Of a stretch of DNA of 64,000 nt, positions 47,340-59,428 are shown piece by piece. Under the pieces are notes generated by a model. It saw only the letters and a list, made by a program, of their open reading frames with translations. It was not told where the DNA came from and did not search any database. The translations under genes and the position numbers were made by a program. This DNA is from Dolomedes plantarius (Eukaryota; Arthropoda; Arachnida; Araneae; Dolomedidae): the NCBI GenBank assembly GCA_907164885.2, contig OU015490.1, positions 214,901,385 through 214,965,384 of the forward strand, in the 5' to 3' direction. Within the stretch, counting starts at the first letter, position 1. Every line of letters begins with the position of its first letter.

Positions 47340-48740
47340 CGACACAAGAATTCCAATTAATAATTTCATTGTAATCGGAAACTTGATACTTTATCTTTGG
47401 TGGTACGGAATTTCTAAGTCTTTGGGATGGCTTCTCTTGTTTTTAAGATACTTTTGTAACCAAGCTCTCGAATATGTTCTGTTTCATCAACAGGCATTGC
47501 CAACAGAACATTCTCTGGGTGCGCAGTAAATGCATTTCGTTGAATTACTGGATCGACAACTTGAAGTAATTCGTCAGATAAATACCGTGATGCTTTGGAT
47601 TCCTTGAAAAACAGATTTTGGTCCATCAGCAAAATATTTGCTCTTTTTTATGGCAAACCACATAGCCATATATGATTTCAAGATGAGACCAACTATTTCT
47701 TTCAAGTTTCCGGGACTAAGGACTCATTTGGTCGCAGTTAGCCATCTGGAATGGGACAAAGGACCAGGGTGCCTATTTGCCAAGTCTTGTACACAATGTC
47801 CCAAGGAGATTGCATTTGAAATGTCCAACAAATACTGTTGGTCTTTGCTCAACAAATTCCTGTCTATATCAGGAATCGAACAATCTGTGGGTTCATAAAC
47901 AACCACAAGGAGTTTTTCACAGTAAGCGAGCTGCTTTGGCCCACTAAAATAATTAGGTCTTGCAGTATGACCGTCAATATATTGGAAAAGTGGCAAAGAG
48001 GAAGCTCGTTAAAATGCAGGAGGCATATGGTCGACTTTAGTGGGCGTCCTATATGATTTTCTAGTTGATGGATGACACCGTTCTTCCATTCAATGTTGAT
48101 TACATTGCCATTACACCTTACTACATCTAGTTTTTCTAGTCATATTGACAGTTCATACAAACGAGAAATAATGTTTTGAGTTATATCATTTGATAAACTT
48201 GAGGATGGATATACATGTCGAATATAAGTTTATCCAGGTTCCTGGATAAGAGAATAGTGTTCTTTCCTATTCCTGCAAAATTGCTTGGCATTCAATTTTT
48301 CGACGAACAAATTATCATCATTTGGTCCGTCAAAGAAAGATCACTTTTCTTAGGATTTGTGAATTGACTTTTCAAATCCATCCTAACAGGACTCTTGTCT
48401 CTTCTTATTTTACACTTATCAACAACATAGAATCTGTGTCGGTTATTATTCCAACGTCTCGCAGAACACTTGATGCAATGAGAGCTGTTGCCTGCTCAGA
48501 AACTCCAAACCGATCACTGTCTAGCGATTTTGCGCTAAGTTGAATTCTCATCTGCCATTGGGGCTTTTCAGTCGATGTACTTGGTTTGTATTCATCATCC
48601 TCACACTTTGAGTCTTCAATAGGACTGTGTGTGTGTTCATCAATTTCCAAGTAAATTTCTGTTTTAGGAACTTCTTTGCCACTGAGTTCTCGCTGAAGAT
48701 CGGAGCGGCAGAGTAGGGAGGGTCCACACCACGGTTCAAT
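47340..48740 (-). pseudogene. Decayed gene of the unassigned transposon
   Basis: Open pieces in shifting frames with scattered stops: RFGVSEQATALIASSVLRDV (about 48500), HYSLIQEPG and YIRHVYPSSS (about 48230), CNGNVINIEWKNGVIHQLEN (about 48090), HFNELPLFQYIDGHTARPNY (about 47990), LSKDQQYLLDISN then DLANRHPGPLSHSRWLT (about 47760), VDPVIQRNAF and ETEHIREL (about 47480). I recall similar proteins as widespread, unannotated, multi-copy genes in arthropods, but cannot assign a catalytic fold. At least six lesions. Confidence 0.6.
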
Positions 48741-48989
48741 CTACTTCAAACTAGTTCAATATAGTTCAAACCAGTTCAACTTATTTCAAGTGAGTTCTGG
48801 TTCGTTTTTTTCTAGCAAAACGAAGAGTAGCACAGTGAAAATTGCGAAATATTGATAAATTTCTGTTTTTTCTAAGACGTTGCGCGAACGGAAATACTTT
48901 GATTATTGGTCATACTTTAATTTCTTTAGGTTATTTAAACCATAAAACAAGCATAAAAAACATATGATAAATATAACACAAATATTTAT

Positions 48990-49546
48990 GACTTACCACC
49001 ACCCTCGTTTGAAATTCGAGCATCTCGTTTCTCTTAATTCGACCAGCGGAATCGACAACGCGAGAAAAAAAATGGCTGATAGTTCAAGATCGTGACACCA
49101 CGAGGTCCTCTCTCTGTCGCTACTTATTCTTCAACCCCTAAAAAACTTTTTTTTTTCTTCTTTAGAACCGGGGAGAGCAGAGGTCAGCTATGTCCTCGAA
49201 CAAAACCTTTCAGCTCTCATTGGCTAAAAGATGTTACTAGGCCGTTGGTATGGGGACGCTAAGACCCCTTTACAGCCGAGAAGGGGTGGCAAGTCACTCC
49301 TTTATTCTTACACAAAACCTTTCTACACGATAAGCTAAATTTGCCTCCGGGAGGTACATACCTTTCTTCCAGAAACCGGTACAATATAAGCCACAGTCGC
49401 GATCCCAAACACACATACATCATAGGACATACATAATAAAACAGTTACACTAAAATGTGCATGGAACCGAATCAATTGCGGTATCAAGACTATGAGATAA
49501 GAAAATATATTTACAAAGTCGAATTCCATTACACACAAAAATATCG
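48990..49546 (-). mobile_element. Insertion in the right inverted repeat, possible solo LTR
   Basis: About 555 bp without a counterpart in the left repeat, GC-richer than its host. On the minus strand it begins TGTAATGGAATTCGAC. The flanks TTGTG on both sides could be a target duplication. No coding sequence. The LTR interpretation rests on size, TG start and lack of terminal inverted repeats. Confidence 0.4.
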
Positions 49547-49837
49547 CGATTTTTGCAATTTTCTTATAAATTTTAAGTAGAAAACGCGAACGAAATATGT
49601 TATCCCATTTTGATTTTTTTATGCCGTTTTTCTTCTCATTACAATAGGGAAATTTTTCGCACTAAAGCGTTCCGAAAAAAAGGTATTTTTTTCGACCTAC
49701 GCTAATCTCTATTTATCACGAAATTTTGTATTACGATAAAATGTGTATCATTATGAATTATTTCTCCAATCGGCAATTTTCTTGTTTTCCACCTGACCAC
49801 CCTGTAGTTTCGGTTTTCTGTTAAAAAAGATTCGCAT

Positions 49838-49870
49838 TGTTCTCAATTCCATCGAATGGAATTGAGAACA
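49838..49870. repeat. Perfect 15-bp inverted repeat with 3-nt loop
   Basis: TGTTCTCAATTCCAT, CGA, then the exact complement. It would form a very stable hairpin on either strand. It lies just outside the unassigned transposon. Confidence 0.85.
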
Positions 49871-50120
49871 TTATTTTTCCTCATATGCTTGATAAATAAT
49901 TCGGAAAGATATTTCAAAATTTTTGTCCATAACAATAAATGATTCAAGATGTCTTGTAATGATTTTCTAGTACTACTTATTCGTTGAAACAACTTACCCC
50001 ATAAAACTTTCCTGTTCATTAAAACATACAGGTAATCTCATTGCCTCCAATTTACTAACTGGCTTTTCATTGTCGGATAAACTAATTTGAAAAAGGAGCT
50101 TGTTTTATATTTTGGTAATC

Positions 50121-50345
50121 GGGCGTGTGGTGGCCCAGTGGTACAGCGGGCTGGTTTTCGGTGCTGAGGGTGCTCGGATCGAATCCTGGCGTCGCGCCAC
50201 AAAAAAAGCCTCCGTTCGTGTCGTCCTTTCATAGGGAGTAATTCTGTCCGCCTAGATGGTGTCCCCACAATAAAATGGTCAGTAAAATTGCGGCGTAGTA
50301 TAGGCGAATGTTTGACGACAAGTGCCTCCGCATTGGAAAAAATAT
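50121..50345 (+). mobile_element. tRNA-derived SINE, full length
   Basis: The best copy of family one. The A box is TGGCCCAGTGGTACAGCGGG (50131-50150) and the B box GGATCGAATCC (50176-50186), at a spacing usual for RNA polymerase III promoters. The body ends AAGTGCCTCCGCATTGG and then an A/T-rich tail. It could be mobilised only by a LINE partner that is not in the window. Confidence 0.82.
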
Positions 50346-51479
50346 ATATATTTTGATAATTATATTTCAATGTCGAAACTGCGTGTAATATTAATACCCA
50401 TCTAGACTGAATGTGTGTCGTATTGTTTATAATTACTATTCTCCATCGCCTAGTGAAAGACGAGAAAAATACATATAAATTTCGAACGAGGTCAAAATAA
50501 TGCAATGCGCCAGATTAAGTTTCCGCAGAACAATATCCTATTAAATTTACTGCAATGTGCATAGGTTGCTATATCAGTGTATTTTATCCTAACTTGAAAT
50601 CCGCTTTATTTTCCAACGACATTTACCGCATTATCGTATGTTTGACCATTACAGTTGTATTATATCTCTAGATAACTCACCCAAAAATTTAATACAATCC
50701 GTTCTTATTCAGAATCGTTATTTTAAATTTTTAGAATTCAAAATAATAGCTTTATATACTGCTGTTTTCATGAACAACTCTCAATATAAAATTTAATTGG
50801 TCTACATCAGTTATATGGGGAGTAGAGTTTTTAAAAAAGAAGTAATGAGTTGTTATTTGAACATCATAAATTAAATGTTTATGTACTTCTCTGCGTGTTC
50901 AGTTCATAAATGCATGAAATATAATGTGGGATAAATAATTCTCTATTTGGATTACTGAATCTTCGCAATTGAATTTTCAAAATATTATCGAATTCGGTAA
51001 GATACTCGGCACTACTTGTGAAATTTCTCCGTCGAATGGATTCTTCTCCTTATGTGGCCACGAAATGTTTATCCCAAACTGGAAAGTGATTTTAAAGTTT
51101 CAGTCGCTCGTTTTAAAAACAGCTCACCAATACTTTTTTCCCTGAATCAATTTCCTTTTCGAAGTGAAAGGTATGTTTGTAGTTCCGAAAAAAGTCCGCT
51201 CTCATAACAGCAGGTAGTAGGTACGACATGAGAAAAAATTGTGGACTATTATTCAAGATGATTTCTCACAGTCAGAAAGGGAATGAAATTGGACTTTTAT
51301 CAAGTTATGAAAACTTGTACGACACTTGTTTGTCGTTCGACGAACAGCAAAGTTGTCTAGCAGAAGATGGTATATGTCCCTCATGTTTGCAGAATGCATC
51401 TCTTTCACAAGTTGCTAACTTTCGAAAGCCCCGGCCGCTTTCTTCTTGGGCCTGTGCAGTGATATGCGATTGCTAAGTT
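50346..51479. other. Neuroligin intron, no feature
   Basis: AT-rich intron with one 82-codon plus-strand frame at 51228-51476 (SYENLYDTCLSFDEQQSCLA) that looks unusually cysteine-bearing and less AT-rich than its flanks, but has no recognisable homology. Confidence 0.4.
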
Positions 51480-52165
51480 TGGATTATCAATAAGGTAAAA
51501 AAAATAGGACTCACCTATATGAGGTATTTGTATTTTACTATTAATGAATAAGTAATATACCACAACTTGATTTACTTATGATGTATTAATTTTGTACGCA
51601 AAGGCAAATGATTCTTTATTTGCTGAGTTTGGAATTCTAAACAGTTGAAATAATAGGAGACACCGGTGGTGTTTTACTGAAATGAATAAGCTATATGAAA
51701 CAATTATATTTGCTGATGATATATTAATAATATAGGTAAAGACAAAGGGTTCTGCATTTGCTCAGTTTGGATCTGTAAACAGTTAAAAAAATTAGACATA
51801 TATTTGAGATATTGGTACTTTACTAAAAGTGATTAAGCTACATGCAACAAGTATATTTACATATGATATATTAATTACATATGTAAAGCCAAATGATTCT
51901 TCATTTGCTGAGTTCGAATGTGTAAACAGTTAGAAAAGTAGGGGACATCGATGATATTTTACTCAAATGAATAAGCTATATGCAACAATTATATTTACTG
52001 ATGATATAGTAATAATATAGGTAAAGACAAATGATTCTTCATTTGCTGAGTTCGGATCTGTAAACAGTTAAAAAATAGGAGGCATCGATTTGAGATATTG
52101 GTATTTTGCTACGAGGGACTAAGTTATATGCAACAATTATATGTACTCTTGATATATTAGTTATA
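51480..52165 (-). repeat. Tandem array of the small exon's 3' splice site, block 2
   Basis: Four to five further units of the same 145-bp repeat, with cores near 51610, 51752, 51896 and 52034. Spacing is regular (about 140 bp). In minus orientation at least two carry an AG at the position of the real acceptor (for example TTTACAG before ATCCGAAC). The block lies 8 kb upstream of the true exon in gene direction and 2 kb downstream of the large exon, so it is separated from block 1 by later insertions. Confidence 0.72.
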
Positions 52166-52169
52166 CCTG

Positions 52170-53880
52170 TAAACACAAACGGAAAATATAAATTAATTTT
52201 TAACTTAGTATATGCACTTTGTAATTTTTTTTTCTGTCTATGTAATGTTAGCTTTACGTCGTCATAAAATACATGCAAAAATAATTTCAGAAATAAATTT
52301 TCAGTTTTATTTTGCTTGAAAAAATACCCTAATGCCAATCCAGCTTATTAAGGAAAATGCCTGCTATTTGTTTATTTAACTAAATCACAGTTGGTTAAGT
52401 TTTACATTGAATGGAAGTTCAAATTATCACAGGAAACGTGAGTAACTCTCTCATTGGACTCGAAATATGGCCTTGCATTTTCGCTTAATTCCGTTTCGAG
52501 GGGAAAAAAGCATTGTAGCTAAACATCCTTTAATATTATAAACTAGTGATTTCAAAACTTTTTACGTTTGTGGGACCATTGGGAATGCTATTAGAAACAT
52601 AGGACACACTTTTAAAAATTTCAGTTTTCGATTTATCAAATTTAATGAAAGTGGAATGTATTTCAGAAAAATGTTAAATTTAAGTTCAAATAAAAAGTTG
52701 GTGATTTTATTCATAGCATACATTAATACAGTTTAAAAAATAGACATGGGATTCTGCATACTAATACACTTTATGATTTCAATGGAAATTGCTCAAAATA
52801 GTTTTGACTTATTAGTATGCTATTTGAGATTGATGACTAAAGCAAAATTGTTTGATATCAGATATAATAATTGAGAGCGTGAGAATACCAAATTCACTCA
52901 CAGGAACGAGCTTATTGATCTGTTTCAGAATCTGTCGGGCTTGAGAGTAATTAATTCAGCTTAAGTGGGGGCCCTACAAATATATTTTCTTTTGTTTATC
53001 TCTCCAAAAAATATCGCGACACCCCTGGCCGAATTCATAGCACCCTAAAGAGCCGTGGCACACCGGAAGGGAATCACTGTTATAGAAAATGTAAATGATT
53101 TAATTAGAGATATTAAACTGCCTTCTTTTGAGTTCAAAGTAGGCATAGTAAATATAAAGAAGTAAAAAAGTAACTATGAAGACCAACCCAGCTTAATATG
53201 ACGTATATATGTACTAGAACTATGTTAAATTAGACAGGTAGGTCATTTCGATGCTTTCAGTACCGAAATATCTATCCGTTAGTTAAAATAATGAAAGGAG
53301 AACATTCGATTTAGAAAACACAAACCTCCATTTTTAACCATAAGATAAGAACCATATACTTTTATACCATAAGAACTTTTATATATTTTTTTTACTTGAC
53401 TACTTTGAACACTGCAAACAATCTAGTCGATTTTATTGTATTAAAAAGGATAACCGGGTAATGTTCTTTCATTCCTTGACGGAATACGCATACCTTTTGA
53501 TAACCGTAAAAAAAAGCTCAAAAGAAGACATATATTCTGTTTACATAACGCATAGTTTCTTTTGATCCTTTGACATTAAACTTTGAAACGTCGATAAAAA
53601 CATTTTATTGTGGAGAAATTGAAAACTGAACTTTTCAAACTAAAACAATCAAACAATAGATCATTTATTTCTATTGAACGTGACTTTGAGAACTTTCGAG
53701 AGGCAACTATGTTATCTGTCAAAATTTACTACCTAGGGGATTTTTTAAGTAAGTGAATAATCATAAGCAAAATGTCATTTGGGGTGTACTACTTGTTCCA
53801 TCGTATTTTTAGAGAGCTACGGTCTATTTTGAAATACAAGGGCTAATTAGATCGGGACTTAACTTTTATAGCCAATTCCT
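52170..53880. other. Neuroligin intron, mostly featureless
   Basis: A piece of interest is 52980-53080, where GGGACCATTGGGAATGC..CACCCTAAAGAGCCGTGGCAC resembles an old hAT or SINE tail, unassigned. Otherwise AT-rich. Confidence 0.4.
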
Positions 53881-53968
53881 GCAGCTGCAAAGAACCAGAC
53901 CGGCAATGGGACCTGAACCCACAGGATCTTAAAAGAATACCAGAGTCTGAGCTATTTGGCCTTCTGCG
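53880..53968 (-). mobile_element. tRNA-like fragment (SINE head)
   Basis: On the minus strand the stretch reads AAATAGCTCAGACTCTGG (A box) and GTGGGTTCAGGTCCC (B-box position) at tRNA spacing. No convincing acceptor stem closes it, so a tRNA-derived SINE head or decayed tRNA is more likely than a working tRNA gene. Confidence 0.45.
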
Positions 53969-54032
53969 TGTGTGTGTGTGTGTGTGTGTCAATACATATT
54001 TATATTTTGTATAGTAATCCACCCCTCAATAT

Positions 54033-54126
<94 letters not shown>
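53966..54126 (+). repeat. Compound TG and TA microsatellite
   Basis: (GT)n at 53967-53988, (TA)n at 54038-54090 and (TG)n at 54091-54126. It ends 40 bp from the donor of the large neuroligin exon, so length change could touch splicing. Confidence 0.95.
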
Positions 54127-54130
<4 letters not shown>

Positions 54131-54168
54131 TTAAGTAAAGATATTTATTAAATGCTATCAGTACTTAC

Positions 54169-54970
54169 CCAAATTTTACAAAGTTCGTCCAATAGGCCAT
54201 AACCGCTTCTGAAAGTGAGGCTTCAGGTCTAGAAAAGTTTCTATGAAAATGAGAGAGCGAATGGACAAGTGGTGCTCCAAAAACGTATGGTATGTCCTCG
54301 CCATGTATGCATCCCATCCTTTGAGTGAAGAAACTCTCTTCAGTTTGATACATAAAAACGTACAAATACGTCTTCTTTTGGTTCTTTTGCTGCAACTTAG
54401 AATGGTAATTACCAGTTCTTATCAGGGGCGCCACAACCAAGGCATCACCCATGGCATCCGCGGTAGAGTCCAACACATTAATAGGATGCTGATCAGGTTT
54501 GCTCCAGTCCGTATACTCATTTACGACAGTGAGGAATATCTCTTGCAGGTGGTAGGTGAACAGATTCCTCACCAAAGTCCTCAGAAGGCGATCACGCCTG
54601 GCTACTTCAATTCCAACTCGATCTTCCTGGCTAGTGAACTTAAAATAATACTCAATTCTGCTCACGCCAAGTAGCAGGTCGTATTGTGAGAACAGTTCAC
54701 CTTGCTTATCCATGAGATATGATGGTTCACCAGGTATGACTACTCCGTCAATGGTTGGACCAAATGCTGTGAGGTGATCAGGAACTCTTAATGGAGCACT
54801 GAGTATGTCCTGGACAGGTCGCTTGCCAAGACATGTTACTAAAGCAGCGTTGTCTTTGGTCGGACACTTTAGATGAGATGCTACTTGCTTTGTGTACGTT
54901 AAAGCATCACGGGCTATTGCCCACGGACTCAGGGCTGATCCACTTTGTAAAATTGCTCTTTGAAATAAGC
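54169..54970 (-). CDS. Neuroligin large exon, second half of the esterase-like domain
   Basis: The exon is 802 nt, enters in phase 1 after CTAG and leaves in phase 2 at a consensus GTAAGT donor. It encodes about 266 residues starting LFQRAILQSGSALSPWA. The positions of the cholinesterase triad can be followed: the acidic residue is kept in GVSRIEYYFKF and the histidine in GCIHGEDIPYVFG, although the serine in the previous exon is absent. Other family landmarks are the FGPTIDGVVIP stretch, an N-glycosylation sequon in FHRNFSRPE, and the closing MAYWTNFVKFG block. No internal stops occur. The next coding exon is 10.9 kb downstream. On the opposite strand a 143-codon open frame crosses this exon and is a shadow. 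Confidence 0.94.
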
Positions 54971-55392
54971 CTAGTAATAATTAAGCCTAAATTAAGTATG
55001 ACAAACAATATTTACATATAACATGTAAATAAAAAGTGCATTTTAAATAATGAAGAGGAAAACCTAAATTATGATGTAACATCAACAGAACAAAACAACA
55101 AATTTGAAAAGCAAAGAGATATTACTAAGTTCATCATTTAAATAAAAACGTACTTCATAATATCTGCAACTGAAAGCATGAGGAATTTTAAATTAAAAAA
55201 TATTCGTTTTTATAAAACATTATTAAAAACGAGTCTTTCACATTTTTTTGGTAAACTAGTAGTAATGAGTAGGACTATTAAATTCAGTTCAAAAGTACTG
55301 TCACAACTGAAGAATGAGATATTTTAATATTTTAGTCAACAATATGAAGCAATTATATAGCTATATATATATGTATAGTGGGTGGGTGGGGG

Positions 55393-55605
55393 TGTGCTGT
55401 GAGGTGATCATGAACTCTTAATGGAGTACTAAGTATACCCTGCTTTGGTCGTTTGCCAAGCCAAGTTACTGAAACAGCGTTATCTTCTGTCGGACACATT
55501 AGTTGGGAGGCTACTTGTTTCGCGTAACTTAAAGCATCACGGGTTATTGCCCAAAGACTAAGGACTGATCTACTTTGCAAAATTGCTCTTTGAACAAAGA
55601 TTGTG
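55393..55605 (-). pseudogene. Decayed partial copy of the large neuroligin exon
   Basis: About 210 nt align to the first 70 codons of the exon at 54169-54970. The frame is still open, with recognisable VQRAILQS, LWAITRDALSYAKQVAS and LGKRP blocks. The acceptor AG is lost (aatct in place of ctagg) and the copy stops abruptly at a GT-rich tract with no donor, so it cannot replace the real exon. The conserved Q-S-G-S-A motif has changed to Q-S-R-S-V. Upstream intron sequence is also duplicated (about 55040-55330 resembles 55610-55870), so a roughly 600-bp tandem segmental duplication produced it. Confidence 0.8.
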
Positions 55606-56123
55606 AATAGTTAGATATAAAGTAGGTAAGGAAACATATATACATGTTATTAAACGGAAAACTATATATATTAGTTTATATAATTGTAAATTTATTTGCA
55701 TGCATGTTGCTTGTATATCAGATAAAGAAAATAAAAACATTTTTTACGACATAATATCATAAACATAAAATAGCGAGAATTGAAAAAAAAGTGAACGATT
55801 ACTAAGTTCAAAATCTGCATATGAACAAAATTCGTAATACCTACAAGTGATGCGTATGAGTAATTACATTAATATGTACATTAATATTCATATTAATTAA
55901 ATATCGAAAATTCTAAAAAAAATCAAATTGTATTTATGCATTTCTTACTGAAAATGTAACATTAACATAAAAAAATAACAGCAAATTAATTATAAAACCT
56001 CTTCTATATATATATATATATATATTCTTATAACATTTTATTCGTTCAAATGTATTCAGGAGTCATTCATTTAATTTACATGCAGCTAATAGTATCATAT
56101 ATTAAGTTAATAAATTTATTCAC

Positions 56124-56309
56124 CTCTTGCTAAAGGAGACAACATCAAAATATTTACAAACGCCGCACCATGACCGTGGCCAAACACAGTTACATTCTTC
56201 GGATCACCCCCGAATTCCTCAATATTCTCCTGAATCCAGTGGAGAGCGGCCACCTGATCCATAACGCCGTAATTGCCTCGGGAAGATTCGTCTAGGGCAG
56301 GAAGGAAAC
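56124..56309 (-). CDS. Neuroligin exon with the degenerate nucleophile elbow
   Basis: This 186-nt exon enters in phase 1 after a TTTCCAG acceptor and leaves in phase 1 at GTGAAT. It encodes 61 full codons beginning GFLPALDESSRGNYG and containing MDQVAALHWIQENI, FGGDPKNVTVFGHGHG and the ending LMLSPLAR, which match the alpha/beta-hydrolase core of neuroligins. The elbow that is G-x-S-x-G in active cholinesterases reads G-H-G-H-G, so the nucleophilic serine is glycine and the protein should be catalytically dead, as is known for neuroligins. It is the most 5' exon in the window. A partial decayed copy of the next exon lies in the intron just downstream. Confidence 0.92.
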
Positions 56310-56540
56310 CTGGAAAACGAAAAAGAAAAAAAGGAACTGCAGATAAGATGTCTTTCGGTAAGCAAAATTGAACGCCAATTTCGTCTCAGAATTTGGCATG
56401 AAAGAGTGCACCCTAAATAAATAGCGCCTCGGGATTTTACGAGTATGTTTAATACAGATCTTTTGTATAGTTATATAATATGAATATTTTATATCGTTTG
56501 AAAAGTTTATAAAGTATGCTTAATTTTGATATATCTACAC

Positions 56541-58419
<1,879 letters not shown>

Positions 58420-58503
<84 letters not shown>
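58420..58503 (+). repeat. TA microsatellite, right part
   Basis: About 40 TA units, then a short GT run. Confidence 0.97.
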
Positions 58504-58508
<5 letters not shown>

Positions 58509-58529
58509 TTGCGTGTGTGTGTGTGAGTG

Positions 58530-59345
58530 TATGCGACCCCCAGGCGAATCTGTGAAACTTACAGCCGTGAAATTTGGCACACGGGTAGTGCAGACTATGG
58601 GAAAGTGCACCCCGAAGCTCGACTTTTAAATTTTATTCTAGAAATTTTTTTATTTTATGTTTTTTGCGATATTTTATGTTTTTTTAACTTCAGATTACGA
58701 TATCTCGGCAAAAAATGATCGCAGAATTTTGATATTTTTACAGTCTAAGACTACTGGCATTTCTCCTTCAAACAAGACCTCATTTGTTTAAAAATAATTT
58801 TAAAAAATTTAATATTTTCATCAAAATATTAAAACCCCTTTTTCGATAACTTTACGCCCTTTTGATCATCTACGGTCGATGCTCTTCGTGTTTTTATCTT
58901 ACAAAGAACATATTTACATCATCTGGAAGATGAAAGCTTTCTGATTCATAAGTACCTCATTTCAAGTCTCTATCTTAAAATTTCGATTTTTAATTGAATT
59001 TTAAAAAACGATACTTCAAGACAAATTTTGCTGCGTGGTTTTTTAAATGCGGTTTGGATGAAGAACTATTTTTTCACCCATAGGCAGGGAGGGGGGCTCG
59101 AAGAAAGAATTTTTCGCCCATTCGTGGAGGGCTGGACCGAACGAAATTTCTCGCCGGGGGGGGGGGAGATTTTTCTTCTGGCTGCGACTGTTAGCAGGAC
59201 GTGGAATACGTAGCCACAGAATTTAGATACCTTGATTCGTTGTTTTTTAGTTTTCCCATTCTCTAACAATGATTGCTGAAGGGAGCGGGTCCCTAAACCG
59301 ACTGGCTAGAAGGGCGAAGCCCGTGTCATAGGTTATGTCACAGTA
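58530..59345 (+). repeat. Dispersed repeat, copy 1 (Helitron-like family)
   Basis: From CCCCCAGGCGAATCTGTGAA onward this aligns with 61815-62330 for more than 500 bp (shared GGTAGTGCAGACTATG, TACGGTCGATGCTCTTCG, CATCTGGAAGATGAAAGC). The phrase G-A-A-A-T-T-T-G-G-C-A-C resembles the 5' region of the Helitron at 10585. A G-run at 59157-59169 and a GGGCGAAGCCC hairpin near 59313 follow. Confidence 0.65.
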
Positions 59346-59393
59346 TAAATAACATAGAAAATGTCAATTTTTTTATATGTTATTTATACTGTG
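59339..59393. repeat. Perfect 18-bp inverted repeat
   Basis: CACAGTATAAATAACATA at 59339-59356 and its exact complement at 59376-59393. The arm sequence recurs at 63356-63374 within the Helitron-like region. Confidence 0.88.
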
Positions 59394-59428
59394 TTAATTT
59401 TCAAACTGATTTTGGTTAACAAACATTC

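Larger units (their letters stand above)
46521..49704 (-). mobile_element. Unassigned DNA transposon with about 370-bp terminal inverted repeats
   Basis: The left end TAGGGTGGGTCGAAAAAAAT and the right end (minus strand) TAGCGTAGGTCGAAAAAAAT are inverted, and the match continues over about 370 bp with shared TCGCGCA/TTCGCGTTTTCTAC and TTTATGGTTTA-ACCTAAA blocks. The right repeat is split by a later insertion at about 48990-49545. Inside, 47340-48740 on the minus strand encodes a decayed protein. I could not place it in a named superfamily; no clear target duplication. Confidence 0.7.
23015..56309 (-). other. Neuroligin gene, 3' part (span of five exons)
   Basis: Five minus-strand exons with GT..AG borders and matching phases form one open frame that ends at a stop at 23015. 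The joined product follows the neuroligin layout: esterase-like domain with a degenerate nucleophile elbow, Ser/Thr-rich stalk, one transmembrane helix, and a cytoplasmic tail. Neuroligins are postsynaptic membrane proteins that bind presynaptic neurexin. Intron sizes from 5' to 3' are about 1.2, 10.9, 7.5 and 11.8 kb, all loaded with transposable elements. The signal peptide and first half of the esterase domain are outside the window to the right. Which neuroligin paralogue this is cannot be told from here. Confidence 0.93.

Noticed and set aside
50038..50505. 155-codon minus-strand open frame
   Set aside because: It is largely the antisense of a tRNA-derived SINE.
53880..53968. A functional tRNA gene on the minus strand
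   Set aside because: A-box and B-box-like sequences are present, but the B box is imperfect and no acceptor stem closes.
54243..54674. 143-codon plus-strand open frame
   Set aside because: It is antisense to the large neuroligin exon, whose frame has clear homology and splice sites.
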